DNA from: Bacteroidales bacterium
GTDB lineage: Bacteria; Bacteroidota; Bacteroidia; Bacteroidales; UBA932
NCBI GenBank assembly: GCA_017398335.1
Contig: JAFQGK010000009.1
Coordinates: 1-35,856 of the forward strand
Direction: 5' to 3'
DNA length: 35,856 nucleotides
Below are positions 17,789 through 26,351 of this stretch, in pieces. The position numbers were made by a program, and so were the translations under genes. Position 1 is the stretch's first letter, and each line of letters starts with the position of its first letter. The notes beneath the pieces were generated by a model. The model was not told where the DNA came from, ran no database searches, and saw only the letters and a list, made by a program, of their open reading frames with translations.

Positions 17789-19456
17789 TTAGCTCAGTCC
17801 TTCAATCTGTCCGTCGATGATGTCGATTCTGGTAGCCTGAGGAACCTTTGGAAGGCCAGGCATACGTATGATGTCACCGGCGATGGCTACTATCATTTCA
17901 GAACCGCTGTTGATCACTATGTCCTTGATGTTGAACTCGAAACCTTCAGGTGCGCCATAGGCAGTCTGATCCTGGGAGAATGAGTACTGAGTCTTGGCTA
18001 TGCAGACAGGGAAGTGTGATATGCCCATCTTTTCTGCGATAGCGATCTTTTTCTTTGCCGTGCTTGAAAAAGTGATGCCGGCAGCCTTGTATATGTTCTT
18101 GGCAACGGCCTCGATCTTTTCAGGAATGCTCTGATTGTCTTCATATGTGAACTTGAGAGGACCGGATGGATTGTTGTCTATGGTTTCCACAACCAGTCTT
18201 GCGAGGTCTTCGGCTCCCGGACCACCTTCCGCAAATGCGTTGTTGAGGGCAAAAGGAACTCCCATTTCTGCGCAATGCTCCTTGACGAGCCTGATCTCAT
18301 CTTCTGTGTCTGATGCATATTTGTTGAAGCATACAACGACGGTCTGGCCGAAGCTCTTGAGATTGTTTATGTGTCTGTCAAGATTAGCAAAGCCTTTGAT
18401 TACGCCTTCTGCATCCGGCTTCTGAATGTCTGCCAGAGCTGTGCCTCCATGCATCTTGAGACCGTTCAATGTCGCGACGAGCACAGTGAGGTCTGGCTTC
18501 AGGCCGCTTTTACGGCATTTGATGTTGAAGAATTTTTCAGCTCCAAGGTCTGCTCCGAATCCGGCTTCCGTAATCACATAATCACCGAAAGTCATGGCTG
18601 TCCTGGTCGCAATGATCGAGTTGCAGCCGTGAGCGATATTGGCAAAAGGACCGCCATGGATGATGGCTGCTGTGTTCTCAGTGGTCTGTACGAGATTAGG
18701 TTTCAAGGCGTCTTTGAGGAGGGTGAGAATGGCTCCGGTGACACCCAGATCCTTGACCTGGAACGGCGTGCCGTCAAATCTGTAGCCGAGAAGAATGTTG
18801 TCGATCCTTCTTCGCATATCATCAAGATCTTTTGACAGACAAAGGATGGCCATTATCTCAGAGGCAGGAGTTATGTCGAATCCAGACTCCTGGGTCAGAC
18901 CGTTTGTGCGCGGGCCAAGGCCTGTCACGATGCTTCTGAGCGAACGGTCATTCACATCAAGAACCCGTTTCCATAGCACTTCCTTAAGGGCGAATCCTTC
19001 TTCCTGATGCTGGTAAAGGTAGTTGTCCAGCAGTGCGGATATCATGTTGTGGGCAGAAGTGACAGCATGAAAATCGCCGGTAAAATGAAGATTTATGTTT
19101 TCCATAGGAACCACCTGTGCATATCCGCCGCCTGCAGCACCGCCCTTCATGCCGAAGCAAGGTCCCAGAGACGGTTCCCTGAGTGCTACTATTGCTTTTT
19201 TACCTATACGGTTCAGACCAAGTGCAAGACCTACGGACACTGTGGTCTTGCCTATGCCGGCCTTTGTCGCTGTGATAGCTGTGACAAGTATGAGCTTGCT
19301 TTTTGCAACCTTTTCCGGATCGATAAGGTCTGCCGGAACTTTGGCCATATAATGTCCATACTGTGATACATTCTCTTCCGGAATGCCGATGCTTGCGGCT
19401 ATCTCGGTAATTCTGCGCATTTCAATGCTTCTGGCGATTTCTATGTCGGTCTTCAT
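17789..19456 (-). CDS. fhs: Formate-tetrahydrofolate ligase
   Basis: Makes 10-formyl-tetrahydrofolate from formate, tetrahydrofolate and ATP, feeding one-carbon units to purine and formyl-methionine synthesis. From the ATG at 19456 the protein has 555 residues, the normal length. The ATP loop [11 protein letters not shown] is at 62-72, with [20 protein letters not shown] and [14 protein letters not shown] downstream, both diagnostic. A frame open to 19486 (ten more codons) is less likely because it nears the promoter region. It pairs with the PHP gene in one unit, and complements the serine genes as a second source of one-carbon units. Confidence 0.97.
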   Translation of the reverse strand: MKTDIEIARSIEMRRITEIAASIGIPEENVSQYGHYMAKVPADLIDPEKVAKSKLILVTAITATKAGIGKTTVSVGLALGLNRIGKKAIVALREPSLGPCFGMKGGAAGGGYAQVVPMENINLHFTGDFHAVTSAHNMISALLDNYLYQHQEEGFALKEVLWKRVLDVNDRSLRSIVTGLGPRTNGLTQESGFDITPASEIMAILCLSKDLDDMRRRIDNILLGYRFDGTPFQVKDLGVTGAILTLLKDALKPNLVQTTENTAAIIHGGPFANIAHGCNSIIATRTAMTFGDYVITEAGFGADLGAEKFFNIKCRKSGLKPDLTVLVATLNGLKMHGGTALADIQKPDAEGVIKGFANLDRHINNLKSFGQTVVVCFNKYASDTEDEIRLVKEHCAEMGVPFALNNAFAEGGPGAEDLARLVVETIDNNPSGPLKFTYEDNQSIPEKIEAVAKNIYKAAGITFSSTAKKKIAIAEKMGISHFPVCIAKTQYSFSQDQTAYGAPEGFEFNIKDIVINSGSEMIVAIAGDIIRMPGLPKVPQATRIDIIDGQIEGLS

Positions 19457-19488
19457 TTCTGATGATATTAAGTTCACTAAAAACACTG

Positions 19489-19496
19489 CGAAATTA
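19489..19496 (-). promoter_or_regulatory. Weak candidate -7 box for fhs
   Basis: TAATTTCG on the minus strand matches TAnnTTTG at five of six fixed positions and is 32 bases upstream of the ATG at 19456. It lies back to back with the box at 19509-19516. Confidence 0.35.
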
Positions 19497-19508
19497 GTAA
19501 AAAAATCC

Positions 19509-19516
19509 TACTTTTG
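19509..19516 (+). promoter_or_regulatory. Candidate -7 box for the DUF308 gene and dnaG
   Basis: TACTTTTG followed by C fits TAnnTTTG and lies 26 bases before the ATG at 19543. No clear -33 TTTG is visible at the usual distance. Confidence 0.55.
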
Positions 19517-19542
19517 CATTTAATGTGCAGTTAGATTTCATT

Positions 19543-20184
19543 ATGATTACATTCGGTTACAGAAATAAGCTCAATGGTCCCCTCAGGGCAGCGGTGGCCA
19601 TTGCCATCGGAGTCGTTATGGTGGCGAGCAAGACAAATGCCCTTGAACTGGCAGTCCGTATAGTAGCAGCTTTTCTTGTCGCATCCGGAGTCGTATCATT
19701 CGTATATGGCTATTTCAAGAGAAAGGAAGGAGCGATGAGCCTTATGGGATTCAACGCTGTGGTTGATATCGTCCTGGGCGTGCTGATATTCCTCTGGCCG
19801 GGAGTGGTGGCAAACCTCATCCTTTATATTGTGGGCTTCGCTCTTCTCGGATTCGGACTTTTCCAGATAATAACCCTTGTCAGTGCCAACCGCGTGCTCA
19901 GTGTAGGTGTCGGAACATTCATCCTGCCTGCTCTGGTTGTCCTGGCGGGTGGGTTTCTTCTTGCAAGGCCGTCTTTTGTCGGTGAGGCAATAGGTGCATT
20001 TGCCGGAGCGGCGCTTATCGTATATGGTGCTTCAGAACTGCTTTCATCATGGAAGATGAATAAGGTGATGAAGGAATATGAGTTCCGTCAGACGGAGAAG
20101 CTTGACGAGCAGCCGGCAGAAAAGGAAGAGACCGTGCCGACAGAGGTGAGGGACGTCGAATTCGAGAAAGTGGACGAACAATAG
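19543..20184 (+). CDS. DUF308/HdeD-like membrane protein
   Basis: A 213-residue protein with six hydrophobic segments in about the first 170 residues, in the paired-helix pattern of DUF308/HdeD proteins (LRAAVAIAIGVVMVA, AVRIVAAFLVASGVVSFVYG, VVDIVLGVLIFLWPG and so on). HdeD is linked to acid resistance in E. coli; no function is shown here. The final ~45 residues form a charged, Glu-rich cytoplasmic tail. A frame open to a GTG at 19525 adds six residues, but the ATG at 19543 is a better distance from the promoter. Its stop is immediately followed by the dnaG start, with no gap. Confidence 0.8.
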   Translation: MITFGYRNKLNGPLRAAVAIAIGVVMVASKTNALELAVRIVAAFLVASGVVSFVYGYFKRKEGAMSLMGFNAVVDIVLGVLIFLWPGVVANLILYIVGFALLGFGLFQIITLVSANRVLSVGVGTFILPALVVLAGGFLLARPSFVGEAIGAFAGAALIVYGASELLSSWKMNKVMKEYEFRQTEKLDEQPAEKEETVPTEVRDVEFEKVDEQ

Positions 20185-22185
20185 ATGATTCCTCAGGATA
20201 TTGTAAACAAGATACTTGACACCGCGCAGATTGTTGATGTGGTGAGTGATTTCGTTTCGTTGAAGAAGCGTGGCTCTAATTATCTGGCCTGCTGCCCTTT
20301 TCATAACGAAAAGACTCCGTCGTTTTCTGTTTCAGCTGCCAAGGGTATATATAAGTGCTTCGGTTGCGGAAAATCCGGTACTGCCGTAGGATTTGTAATG
20401 GAGCATGAACATATGTCATATACCGAGGCTCTGAAGTACCTTGCAAAGAAATACAATATTGAAGTTATCGAAAAGGAAGAGACTGCCGAGGAAATAGCCA
20501 AAAGGCAAAGATATGAGAGTCTTCTGCTGGTGTCGGAGTTCGGCGGTAAATTCTTTCAGGACAGCCTTCAGACTCCTGAAGGTCAGACTATTGCATATCA
20601 ATACTTCCGCAGCAGAGGTCTTCAGGACGAGACGATCCGGAAATATGGATTGGGATGGGCTCCTGTAAGCCGCAAGGCTTTGTCCGAGGCAGCGCGCGCA
20701 GCCGGATGTAAGGAGGAGTTCCTGATCGAGACGGGATTGAGCGTAAAATATGATGACGGAAGGCTGGTGGACAGGTTCTATGACAGGGTAATGTTTCCGA
20801 TACATTCCGTCAGCGGCCGTGTGATTGCGTTCGGTGGCAGGACTTTGAAGACAGACAAGTCTGTAGCCAAATATATAAATTCTCCGGAAACGGAAATCTA
20901 TGTCAAGAGCCGTTCCCTCTACGGAATCTATTTTGCCAAGAGCGAGATAGCCAGAAAGGACAGGTGCATACTTGTAGAGGGCTATCTAGATGTACTTTCA
21001 ATGCATCAGCTGGGCATGACAAATGTCGTGGCGTCCAGCGGAACCTCCCTGACGGTCGAGCAGATCCGGATGATACATAAGTTCACCGACAATATCACCA
21101 TTATCTATGATGGCGACGGTGCCGGTATAAAGGCTGCGCTCAGGGGCATCGACATGGTACTCAAGGAGGGAATGAATGTCAAGGTGGTTCTCCTTCCTGA
21201 CGGGCAGGATCCGGATGATTTTGCCAGGAAGCATACCTTGGAGGAGGTGCAGGATCATATTGCCCGGAATGAGTGTGACTTCATAGCCTTCAAGACCGAC
21301 CTTCTTCTGAATGAGGCAGGCAGCGACCCTTTGAAGAGAGCTGGCCTTATCAATGATATAGCTGATACGATATCAGTGATTCCAGACGCTGTAGTGCGTG
21401 CAATGTATGTACGTTCAACGGCAGAAAAGTTCAATATAGATGAAGGACTTCTCCTTGACCGTATAGGTAAAAGCAGGACCGCGATGATAGAGGCGGATCT
21501 CAAGCAGAGGGAGAGGGAAAGAACCGGAGCAGAGGTCGTGCCGGAATATGTAGAGGGTCCCGGTGCCGTTGAGGTTGTTGTGCCTCAGGACGAACCTGTC
21601 CCAGAGGTGAAATACGATGGACCTGTGAAGATCGAGGACAAGTCAATGGCTCCATGCGAGAAGGACCTTCTGAAATTCATACTGGAAGAGGGCTGTACTA
21701 CTCTTGATTTTGACAGGGATTCGAAATATTATGTCGAGGGCAGCAGCATAAATGTAGCGGAATTCATCGACGGTATTCTTGCAGAAGACGACGCGGAATT
21801 TGTAAATTCTTCTTACAGAAAGACTTACGAGGAATATTTCCGTTACTATGAGGAGGGCCTGTCTCAGGAACAGATTCAGTCGCGCCTGCTCAATAGCATG
21901 GATCCGGAAATAGCTGCTGTCGCGAAGGATCTGCTTATAGAAAAACATCAGCTTACGGTAAGCAATTATGAGAAGTCGATGACAGCTGTATCCACCAAGC
22001 TTGTGATTTATGTGCCCAAGACAATCATGACTTATCAGTGCAGGAAGCTTGATGGTATGATTGCGGTTCTCACTGCTGAATTGGCGGATACGGAAGATCT
22101 TGAACGTCAGCTGGAAGTGCTGTCAAAGATAGACGAGATCAACCGCATGCGTGCCGTCCTCAATAACGAACTTGGCAGGGTATAG
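20185..22185 (+). CDS. dnaG: DNA primase
   Basis: Makes RNA primers at the replication fork. The 666-residue protein has the N-terminal CHC2 zinc domain (C37, H40, C58, C61), the RNA-polymerase-like basic region, and a Toprim domain with E265 in LVEGYLD and D309/D311 in DGDGAG. A variable, acidic linker (about 430-490, PEYVEGPGAVEVVVPQDEP in part) precedes the C-terminal helicase-interaction region. The ATG directly follows the stop of the DUF308 gene, so the two are probably coupled. The familiar rpsU-dnaG-rpoD context is not present. Confidence 0.97.
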   Translation: MIPQDIVNKILDTAQIVDVVSDFVSLKKRGSNYLACCPFHNEKTPSFSVSAAKGIYKCFGCGKSGTAVGFVMEHEHMSYTEALKYLAKKYNIEVIEKEETAEEIAKRQRYESLLLVSEFGGKFFQDSLQTPEGQTIAYQYFRSRGLQDETIRKYGLGWAPVSRKALSEAARAAGCKEEFLIETGLSVKYDDGRLVDRFYDRVMFPIHSVSGRVIAFGGRTLKTDKSVAKYINSPETEIYVKSRSLYGIYFAKSEIARKDRCILVEGYLDVLSMHQLGMTNVVASSGTSLTVEQIRMIHKFTDNITIIYDGDGAGIKAALRGIDMVLKEGMNVKVVLLPDGQDPDDFARKHTLEEVQDHIARNECDFIAFKTDLLLNEAGSDPLKRAGLINDIADTISVIPDAVVRAMYVRSTAEKFNIDEGLLLDRIGKSRTAMIEADLKQRERERTGAEVVPEYVEGPGAVEVVVPQDEPVPEVKYDGPVKIEDKSMAPCEKDLLKFILEEGCTTLDFDRDSKYYVEGSSINVAEFIDGILAEDDAEFVNSSYRKTYEEYFRYYEEGLSQEQIQSRLLNSMDPEIAAVAKDLLIEKHQLTVSNYEKSMTAVSTKLVIYVPKTIMTYQCRKLDGMIAVLTAELADTEDLERQLEVLSKIDEINRMRAVLNNELGRV

Positions 22186-22194
22186 ATTTTTTTG

Positions 22195-22202
22195 TATTTT
22201 TG
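22195..22202 (+). promoter_or_regulatory. Candidate -7 box for metG
   Basis: TATTTTTG followed by CG fits TAnnTTTG and lies 39 bases before the metG ATG, just after the dnaG stop. The -33 region is T-rich without an exact TTTG at the preferred spacing. Confidence 0.55.
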
Positions 22203-22241
22203 CGGGTTCGCGCAATAAAATGATAATTTAAGAAACTATAT

Positions 22242-24422
22242 ATGAGCAAGAAATTCAACAGAACGCTTGTGACCTGTGCACTTCCTTATGCAAACGGTCC
22301 CGTGCATATCGGCCATCTTGCCGGTGTATATGTGCCTGCAGACATCTATGTGAGGTACTTGAGAATGAGGGGAGAGGACGTCCTTTATGTATGCGGATCG
22401 GATGAGCATGGAGTGCCTATCACCATCAAGGCACAGAAGGAGGGATGTACTCCGCAGGATATCGTGGACAGATATCACAGAATTATCAAGGATTCGTTCA
22501 CTGGGCTCGGAATCAACTTCGACATATATTCGAGAACATCTTCAAAGACTCATCACAAGAATGCTTCTGACTTTTTCAGAAAGCTCTATGATGAGGGCAA
22601 GTTCATCGAGAAGGTGAGCGAGCAGTATTATGATGAGGAGACCAAGACCTTCCTCGCAGACCGCTACATTACAGGAACATGTCCTCGTTGCGGTGCGGAA
22701 GGTGCCTATGGCGACCAGTGCGAAAAGTGTGGTGCCACCCTGAGTCCGGACGAACTTATCAACCCTAAGTCAGCCCTCAGCGGCGGCGAGCTTGTGAAGA
22801 AGGAGACCAAGCATTGGTATCTGCCTCTTGACCAGTATGAGGGATGGCTTTCCGAGTGGATTCTTGACGGACACAAGGAGTGGAGAAGCAATGTCTACGG
22901 CCAGTGCAAGAGCTGGATTGACGGAGGTCTCCAGCCACGTGCCGTGAGCCGTGACCTTAATTGGGGCGTTCCGGTGCCTGTGGAAGGCTCTGAGGGCAAG
23001 GTTCTCTATGTGTGGTTTGATGCTCCTATCGGATATATCTCGAACACTCAGGAGCTTCTTCCTCAGTCGTGGGAGAAGTGGTGGAAGAGCGAGGACACCA
23101 AGCTCGTACACTTCATCGGAAAGGACAATATCGTATTCCACTGTATCGTCTTCCCTTCAATGCTGAAGGCAGACGGCAGCTACATACTTCCTGACAACGT
23201 CCCTGCAAACGAGTTCCTCAACCTTGAGGGGGACAAGATCTCGACATCGCGCGGATGGGCTGTGTGGCTTCACGAGTACCTCGAGCAGTTCCCGGGGCAG
23301 GAGGACGTGCTCCGTTATGTTCTTACGGCAAATGCTCCTGAGACAAAGGACAACGACTTCTCATGGAAGGACTTCCAGGCACGCAACAACAGCGAACTCG
23401 TGGCAATTCTCGGAAACTTCGTAAACCGTGCAGTGGTTCTTACGCATAAGTATTTTGACGGCAAGGTGCCTGCTGACCTCAAGCCTGAGGCTGTGGATGC
23501 AGAGACTCTGGCTCAGATCCAGCCACTCAAGGAGGAAATGCAGCGCTATCTCGACGGATATAAGTTCCGCGAGGCCCTCAAGGAGGCCATGAACATCGCC
23601 CGCCTTGGAAACAAGTACCTTACTGACACAGAGCCATGGAAGGTGGCTAAGACAGATATGGACAGAACTGCTTCTATTCTGAATGTATCTCTCCAGATCT
23701 GTGCATCCCTTGCTGTTGCTTTCGAGCCGTTCCTTCCGTTCTCTTCCGAGAAGCTCCGCAGCATCCTCAATGTAGGCATAGTTGCAGGTGCAGACCACCG
23801 TGCAGGTGAAGAAGGTGCGGCGAGCGAGAACATTTACAAAGCAGGTGAAGGCGCTGCGCTTCATACATCTTCTGTCATTTCGAGCGAAGTCGAGAAATCC
23901 CTCACTCTCTCATGGGACGACCTTGGAAAGGCGTCCATCCTTCCTGCAGGACATCAGCTCAACCCTGCAACCCTCCTCTTCGCCAAGATAGAAGACGAGG
24001 TCGTAGACGCTCAGATTGCACGCCTTCAGGCGATCCGCGCAGAACGCGAGGCTGCCGCAAAGGCGGCTGAGGCAGCTGTCGTGACCCCTCAGAAGGAAGA
24101 GTGCACATTCGATGACTTCCAGAAGATGGACATCAGGACTGCTACAGTCCTCGAGGCTGAGCGTGTCCCTAAGACTGACAAGCTTCTTAAGCTTACAATC
24201 GACACCGGCATCGACAAGAGAGTCATTGTGTCCGGCATCGCCGAGCAGTATTCTCCTGAGGAGATGGTCGGCAAACAGATCTGTATCCTTGCCAACCTTG
24301 CTCCGCGCAAGATCCGTGGCATCGAGTCCAAGGGAATGATCCTTATGGCTCGCCAGAACGACGGCAAGATGCGTTTTGTCACTCCGCAGGAAACTCTTTG
24401 TAATGGTGCAGAAATAGGATAA
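22242..24422 (+). CDS. metG: Methionyl-tRNA synthetase with C-terminal tRNA-binding domain
   Basis: Charges tRNA-Met. The 726-residue class I synthetase has HIGH at 22-25, a zinc knuckle with C147, C150, C160 and C163, the KMSKS variant KISTS at 332-336, the helical anticodon domain, and a C-terminal EMAPII-like tRNA-binding domain from about residue 623 ([19 protein letters not shown]). Between the anticodon domain and the LSWDDLG segment lies a low-complexity stretch of about 44 residues (roughly 513-557) that Bacteroides MetG, about 680 residues as I recall, lacks. Part of it (545-553, VISSEVEKS) is the translation of a dispersed-type DNA repeat. Frame and motifs are intact, so the enzyme should work. 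Confidence 0.97.
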   Translation: MSKKFNRTLVTCALPYANGPVHIGHLAGVYVPADIYVRYLRMRGEDVLYVCGSDEHGVPITIKAQKEGCTPQDIVDRYHRIIKDSFTGLGINFDIYSRTSSKTHHKNASDFFRKLYDEGKFIEKVSEQYYDEETKTFLADRYITGTCPRCGAEGAYGDQCEKCGATLSPDELINPKSALSGGELVKKETKHWYLPLDQYEGWLSEWILDGHKEWRSNVYGQCKSWIDGGLQPRAVSRDLNWGVPVPVEGSEGKVLYVWFDAPIGYISNTQELLPQSWEKWWKSEDTKLVHFIGKDNIVFHCIVFPSMLKADGSYILPDNVPANEFLNLEGDKISTSRGWAVWLHEYLEQFPGQEDVLRYVLTANAPETKDNDFSWKDFQARNNSELVAILGNFVNRAVVLTHKYFDGKVPADLKPEAVDAETLAQIQPLKEEMQRYLDGYKFREALKEAMNIARLGNKYLTDTEPWKVAKTDMDRTASILNVSLQICASLAVAFEPFLPFSSEKLRSILNVGIVAGADHRAGEEGAASENIYKAGEGAALHTSSVISSEVEKSLTLSWDDLGKASILPAGHQLNPATLLFAKIEDEVVDAQIARLQAIRAEREAAAKAAEAAVVTPQKEECTFDDFQKMDIRTATVLEAERVPKTDKLLKLTIDTGIDKRVIVSGIAEQYSPEEMVGKQICILANLAPRKIRGIESKGMILMARQNDGKMRFVTPQETLCNGAEIG
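23874..23899 (+). repeat. 26-base repeat-like palindromic element inside metG
   Basis: Starts GTCATTTCGAGCGAAGTC and ends GAGAAATC. ATTTCGA and TCGAGAAAT form a short stem with one bulge. I recall sequences of this kind as abundant dispersed repeats in Bacteroidota genomes. It is read in frame as [16 protein letters not shown] also occurs three times just upstream (23784, 23802, 23841). Confidence 0.6.
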
Positions 24423-24424
24423 CC

Positions 24425-24505
24425 GTCATCCCCGGCGCAATTGTCATCTCCAGCGCAATTGTCATCTCCAGCGCAATTGTCATCCCCGGCTTGACCGGGG
24501 ATCTG
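24425..24505 (+). repeat. Tandem 18-base repeats plus palindromic unit between metG and murB
   Basis: Three abutting 18-base units (24425-24442, 24443-24460, 24461-24478) read GTCATCYCCRGCGCAATT; the last two are identical. A fourth unit (24479-24505) starts the same way but continues into a palindrome, ATCCCCGG-CTTGA-CCGGGGAT. This fourth unit matches the element at 3549-3575. The array fills almost the whole 91-base metG-murB gap, starting 3 bases after one stop and ending 8 bases before the next start. Confidence 0.9.
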
Positions 24506-24513
24506 TATAAACT

Positions 24514-25710
24514 ATGATAAAGACAGAGTACTACAAGGATCTTACAAAGATGAACACCTTCAGGATGAAGGTGAAAGCGAAATGCTTTATTGAATATGAT
24601 TCGATTGCGGATCTTGTTGATATAGAATTTGAGGAACTGTCTCGTCCGATATTGCATATCGGAGGGGGCAGTAATCTGCTTTTTACTCAGGATTTCAAGG
24701 GAACTGTTCTTCATTCGAAGATTGATTTCATAGAAATCCTCGACGAGTGCGATAGTGTTCCGGGGGTGGGGGAATGCCTCCTCCATACAAATGGCGCATC
24801 GTCGGCAGATTTCAGCCAATCAAGCAAGGTTCTGGTGTCGGTAGGTGCCGGAGTGGTGTTCGATGATTTATGTGCCTGGGCTGCCAAGGAAGGCTTTTGG
24901 GGAGTGGAGAATCTGTCTTATATCCCGGGAGAGGTCGGCGCTTCGGCTGTTCAGAATATAGGAGCTTATGGAGTCGAGGTGAAGGATGTGATCCATAGGG
25001 TTTACTGCTATGATACCGTTGAGGAGGAGTTCGTGAGTTTCGAGGTGGAGGAGTGCGGATATGGATATCGTGACTCTATATTCAAGAATCCGGAAATCAA
25101 GGGCAGGTATATTGTCACTCATGTGGTGTTTGCACTTTCTCGTGAGCCTCGTCCAGTGCTTGATTACGGGCATCTGAAGGATGCCGTTGTCGCTGTCGCA
25201 GAGGTTTCTGACGACCCCCGCCCTCTTCGAGGGCACCCCCTAGCCGGGGGTGGCATGTCGCAGGAAACTTCTGTGGCAGCGACAACTCTAACGCGCATTA
25301 CTCCGCAGATGATAAGGAAGGTAATCATCAAGATCAGGAAAGAGAAACTTCCTGAGCCTTCTGTGATGGGAAGTGCCGGCAGTTTCTTCAAAAATCCGGT
25401 CATTAGCCTTGAGCACTTCCAGCGCATCGAGTCTGCGGCACAGACCGAGCACGGACAAGACTATAAGGTGCCTCATTATGATCTGCCGGACGGAATGGTC
25501 AAGGTGCCTGCAGCATGGATGATCGAACAGTGCGGATGGAAGGGCCGTCGCAGCGGAGGAGCGGCCGTCTATGAGAAACAGCCGCTTGTCATCGTCAATT
25601 ATACAGGAGAAGCCTATCCTGAGGAAATCATAGGATTGGAACGTCGTATTGTTGCATCTGTCAGGGAGAAGTTCGGTGTCGGACTTCATCCTGAAGTCGA
25701 CCATATTTAA
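24514..25710 (+). CDS. murB: UDP-N-acetylenolpyruvoylglucosamine reductase with two insertions
   Basis: Reduces UDP-GlcNAc-enolpyruvate to UDP-MurNAc in peptidoglycan synthesis, using FAD and NADPH. The 398-residue protein has the FAD motif HIGGGSNLLF at 48-57, YIPGEVGASAVQNIGAYGVE at 136-155, R186 in YGYRDS, catalytic S290 in GSAGSFFKNP and E394 in HPEVDH. E. coli MurB has 342 residues. The extra ~55 lie in two stretches without family resemblance: about 78-104, and about 231-262 (VSDDPRPLRGHPLAGGG and onward). The second is encoded by a 101-base imperfect palindrome. The frame is open and all catalytic residues remain. No Shine-Dalgarno is visible; the tandem array ends eight bases upstream. 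Confidence 0.95.
   Translation: MIKTEYYKDLTKMNTFRMKVKAKCFIEYDSIADLVDIEFEELSRPILHIGGGSNLLFTQDFKGTVLHSKIDFIEILDECDSVPGVGECLLHTNGASSADFSQSSKVLVSVGAGVVFDDLCAWAAKEGFWGVENLSYIPGEVGASAVQNIGAYGVEVKDVIHRVYCYDTVEEEFVSFEVEECGYGYRDSIFKNPEIKGRYIVTHVVFALSREPRPVLDYGHLKDAVVAVAEVSDDPRPLRGHPLAGGGMSQETSVAATTLTRITPQMIRKVIIKIRKEKLPEPSVMGSAGSFFKNPVISLEHFQRIESAAQTEHGQDYKVPHYDLPDGMVKVPAAWMIEQCGWKGRRSGGAAVYEKQPLVIVNYTGEAYPEEIIGLERRIVASVREKFGVGLHPEVDHI
25186..25286 (+). repeat. 101-base imperfect palindrome inside murB
   Basis: Arms 25186-25215 and 25257-25286 are inverted repeats of 30 bases, with 24 Watson-Crick pairs, four G-T pairs and two mismatches by hand alignment. Between them are two nested hairpins: GCCCTC/GAGGGC (25220-25234) and CACCCCC/GGGGGTG (25234-25252). 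It is translated in frame as part of murB. Confidence 0.85.
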
Positions 25711-25717
25711 CGTTTTA

Positions 25718-26344
25718 TCAGATCGGGAACCAGATGAAGACGGCGCAGTCCCATAGTGCGTGGGAGAGAATGATGGCTCCAAGTCTTTCCGGAAAGAATC
25801 TGTAGGCTAGTCCCCATACAAATCCTGCAACGAGAGCCGCCATTATCAGCATGAAGTTGAACTTGGCCAGATGTACCAGGCCGTATACCAGAGTGGTTAC
25901 TATAAAGCCTGTGGTCGGATTCCAGCGCTTGGAGAAGCTTTTCTGAACGAAACCTCTCCAGAAGATCTCTTCAGCCGGACCGATGATGAAGAGCATCAGC
26001 AAGGTCAGGACAACCGGGTTTTCCCCTTCCTTCATTCCGTAGATCATGTTGACCTGAGGTCGGGCGAAATCGAACATCAAGGAAGACAGCCTGTCACCTA
26101 TCCAGAATATGCCCCATAAGGCGGCGGCCAGCGTGATGCCTATGGCTATGTCACTCCATCCCATCTTTAGATCTTTCCACCATCCCGGTGAGGCGAGAGT
26201 GGAATATGTTGTGAGGATAAGGCCTGAACAAGTCATCATCACCCAGAAATTCACATATGGTGAAGTCCATGGTGAAAACATAATAGTCCAGAGGATGAGG
26301 GCTATGACGCATCCCAAGACGGTTCGATTAATTGAACCCTTCAT
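25718..26344 (-). CDS. CPBP family intramembrane metalloprotease
   Basis: A 208-residue multi-pass membrane protein of the CAAX-prenyl-protease/Abi group. The family's glutamate motif is EEIFWR (E125, E126, R130), followed by H158 in YGLVHLAKFN and H195 in SHALWD, the expected metal and catalytic residues. About six hydrophobic segments are visible. Substrates of bacterial members are mostly unknown; some protect against self-made bacteriocins. It starts seven bases after the menA stop, in the same unit, and its stop is seven bases from the convergent murB stop. Confidence 0.85.
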   Translation of the reverse strand: MKGSINRTVLGCVIALILWTIMFSPWTSPYVNFWVMMTCSGLILTTYSTLASPGWWKDLKMGWSDIAIGITLAAALWGIFWIGDRLSSLMFDFARPQVNMIYGMKEGENPVVLTLLMLFIIGPAEEIFWRGFVQKSFSKRWNPTTGFIVTTLVYGLVHLAKFNFMLIMAALVAGFVWGLAYRFFPERLGAIILSHALWDCAVFIWFPI

Positions 26345-26351
26345 ATTTCAA

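Noticed and set aside
24425-24505. Possible CRISPR array
   Set aside because: Units abut without spacers, are only 18 bases long, and no cas genes are near.
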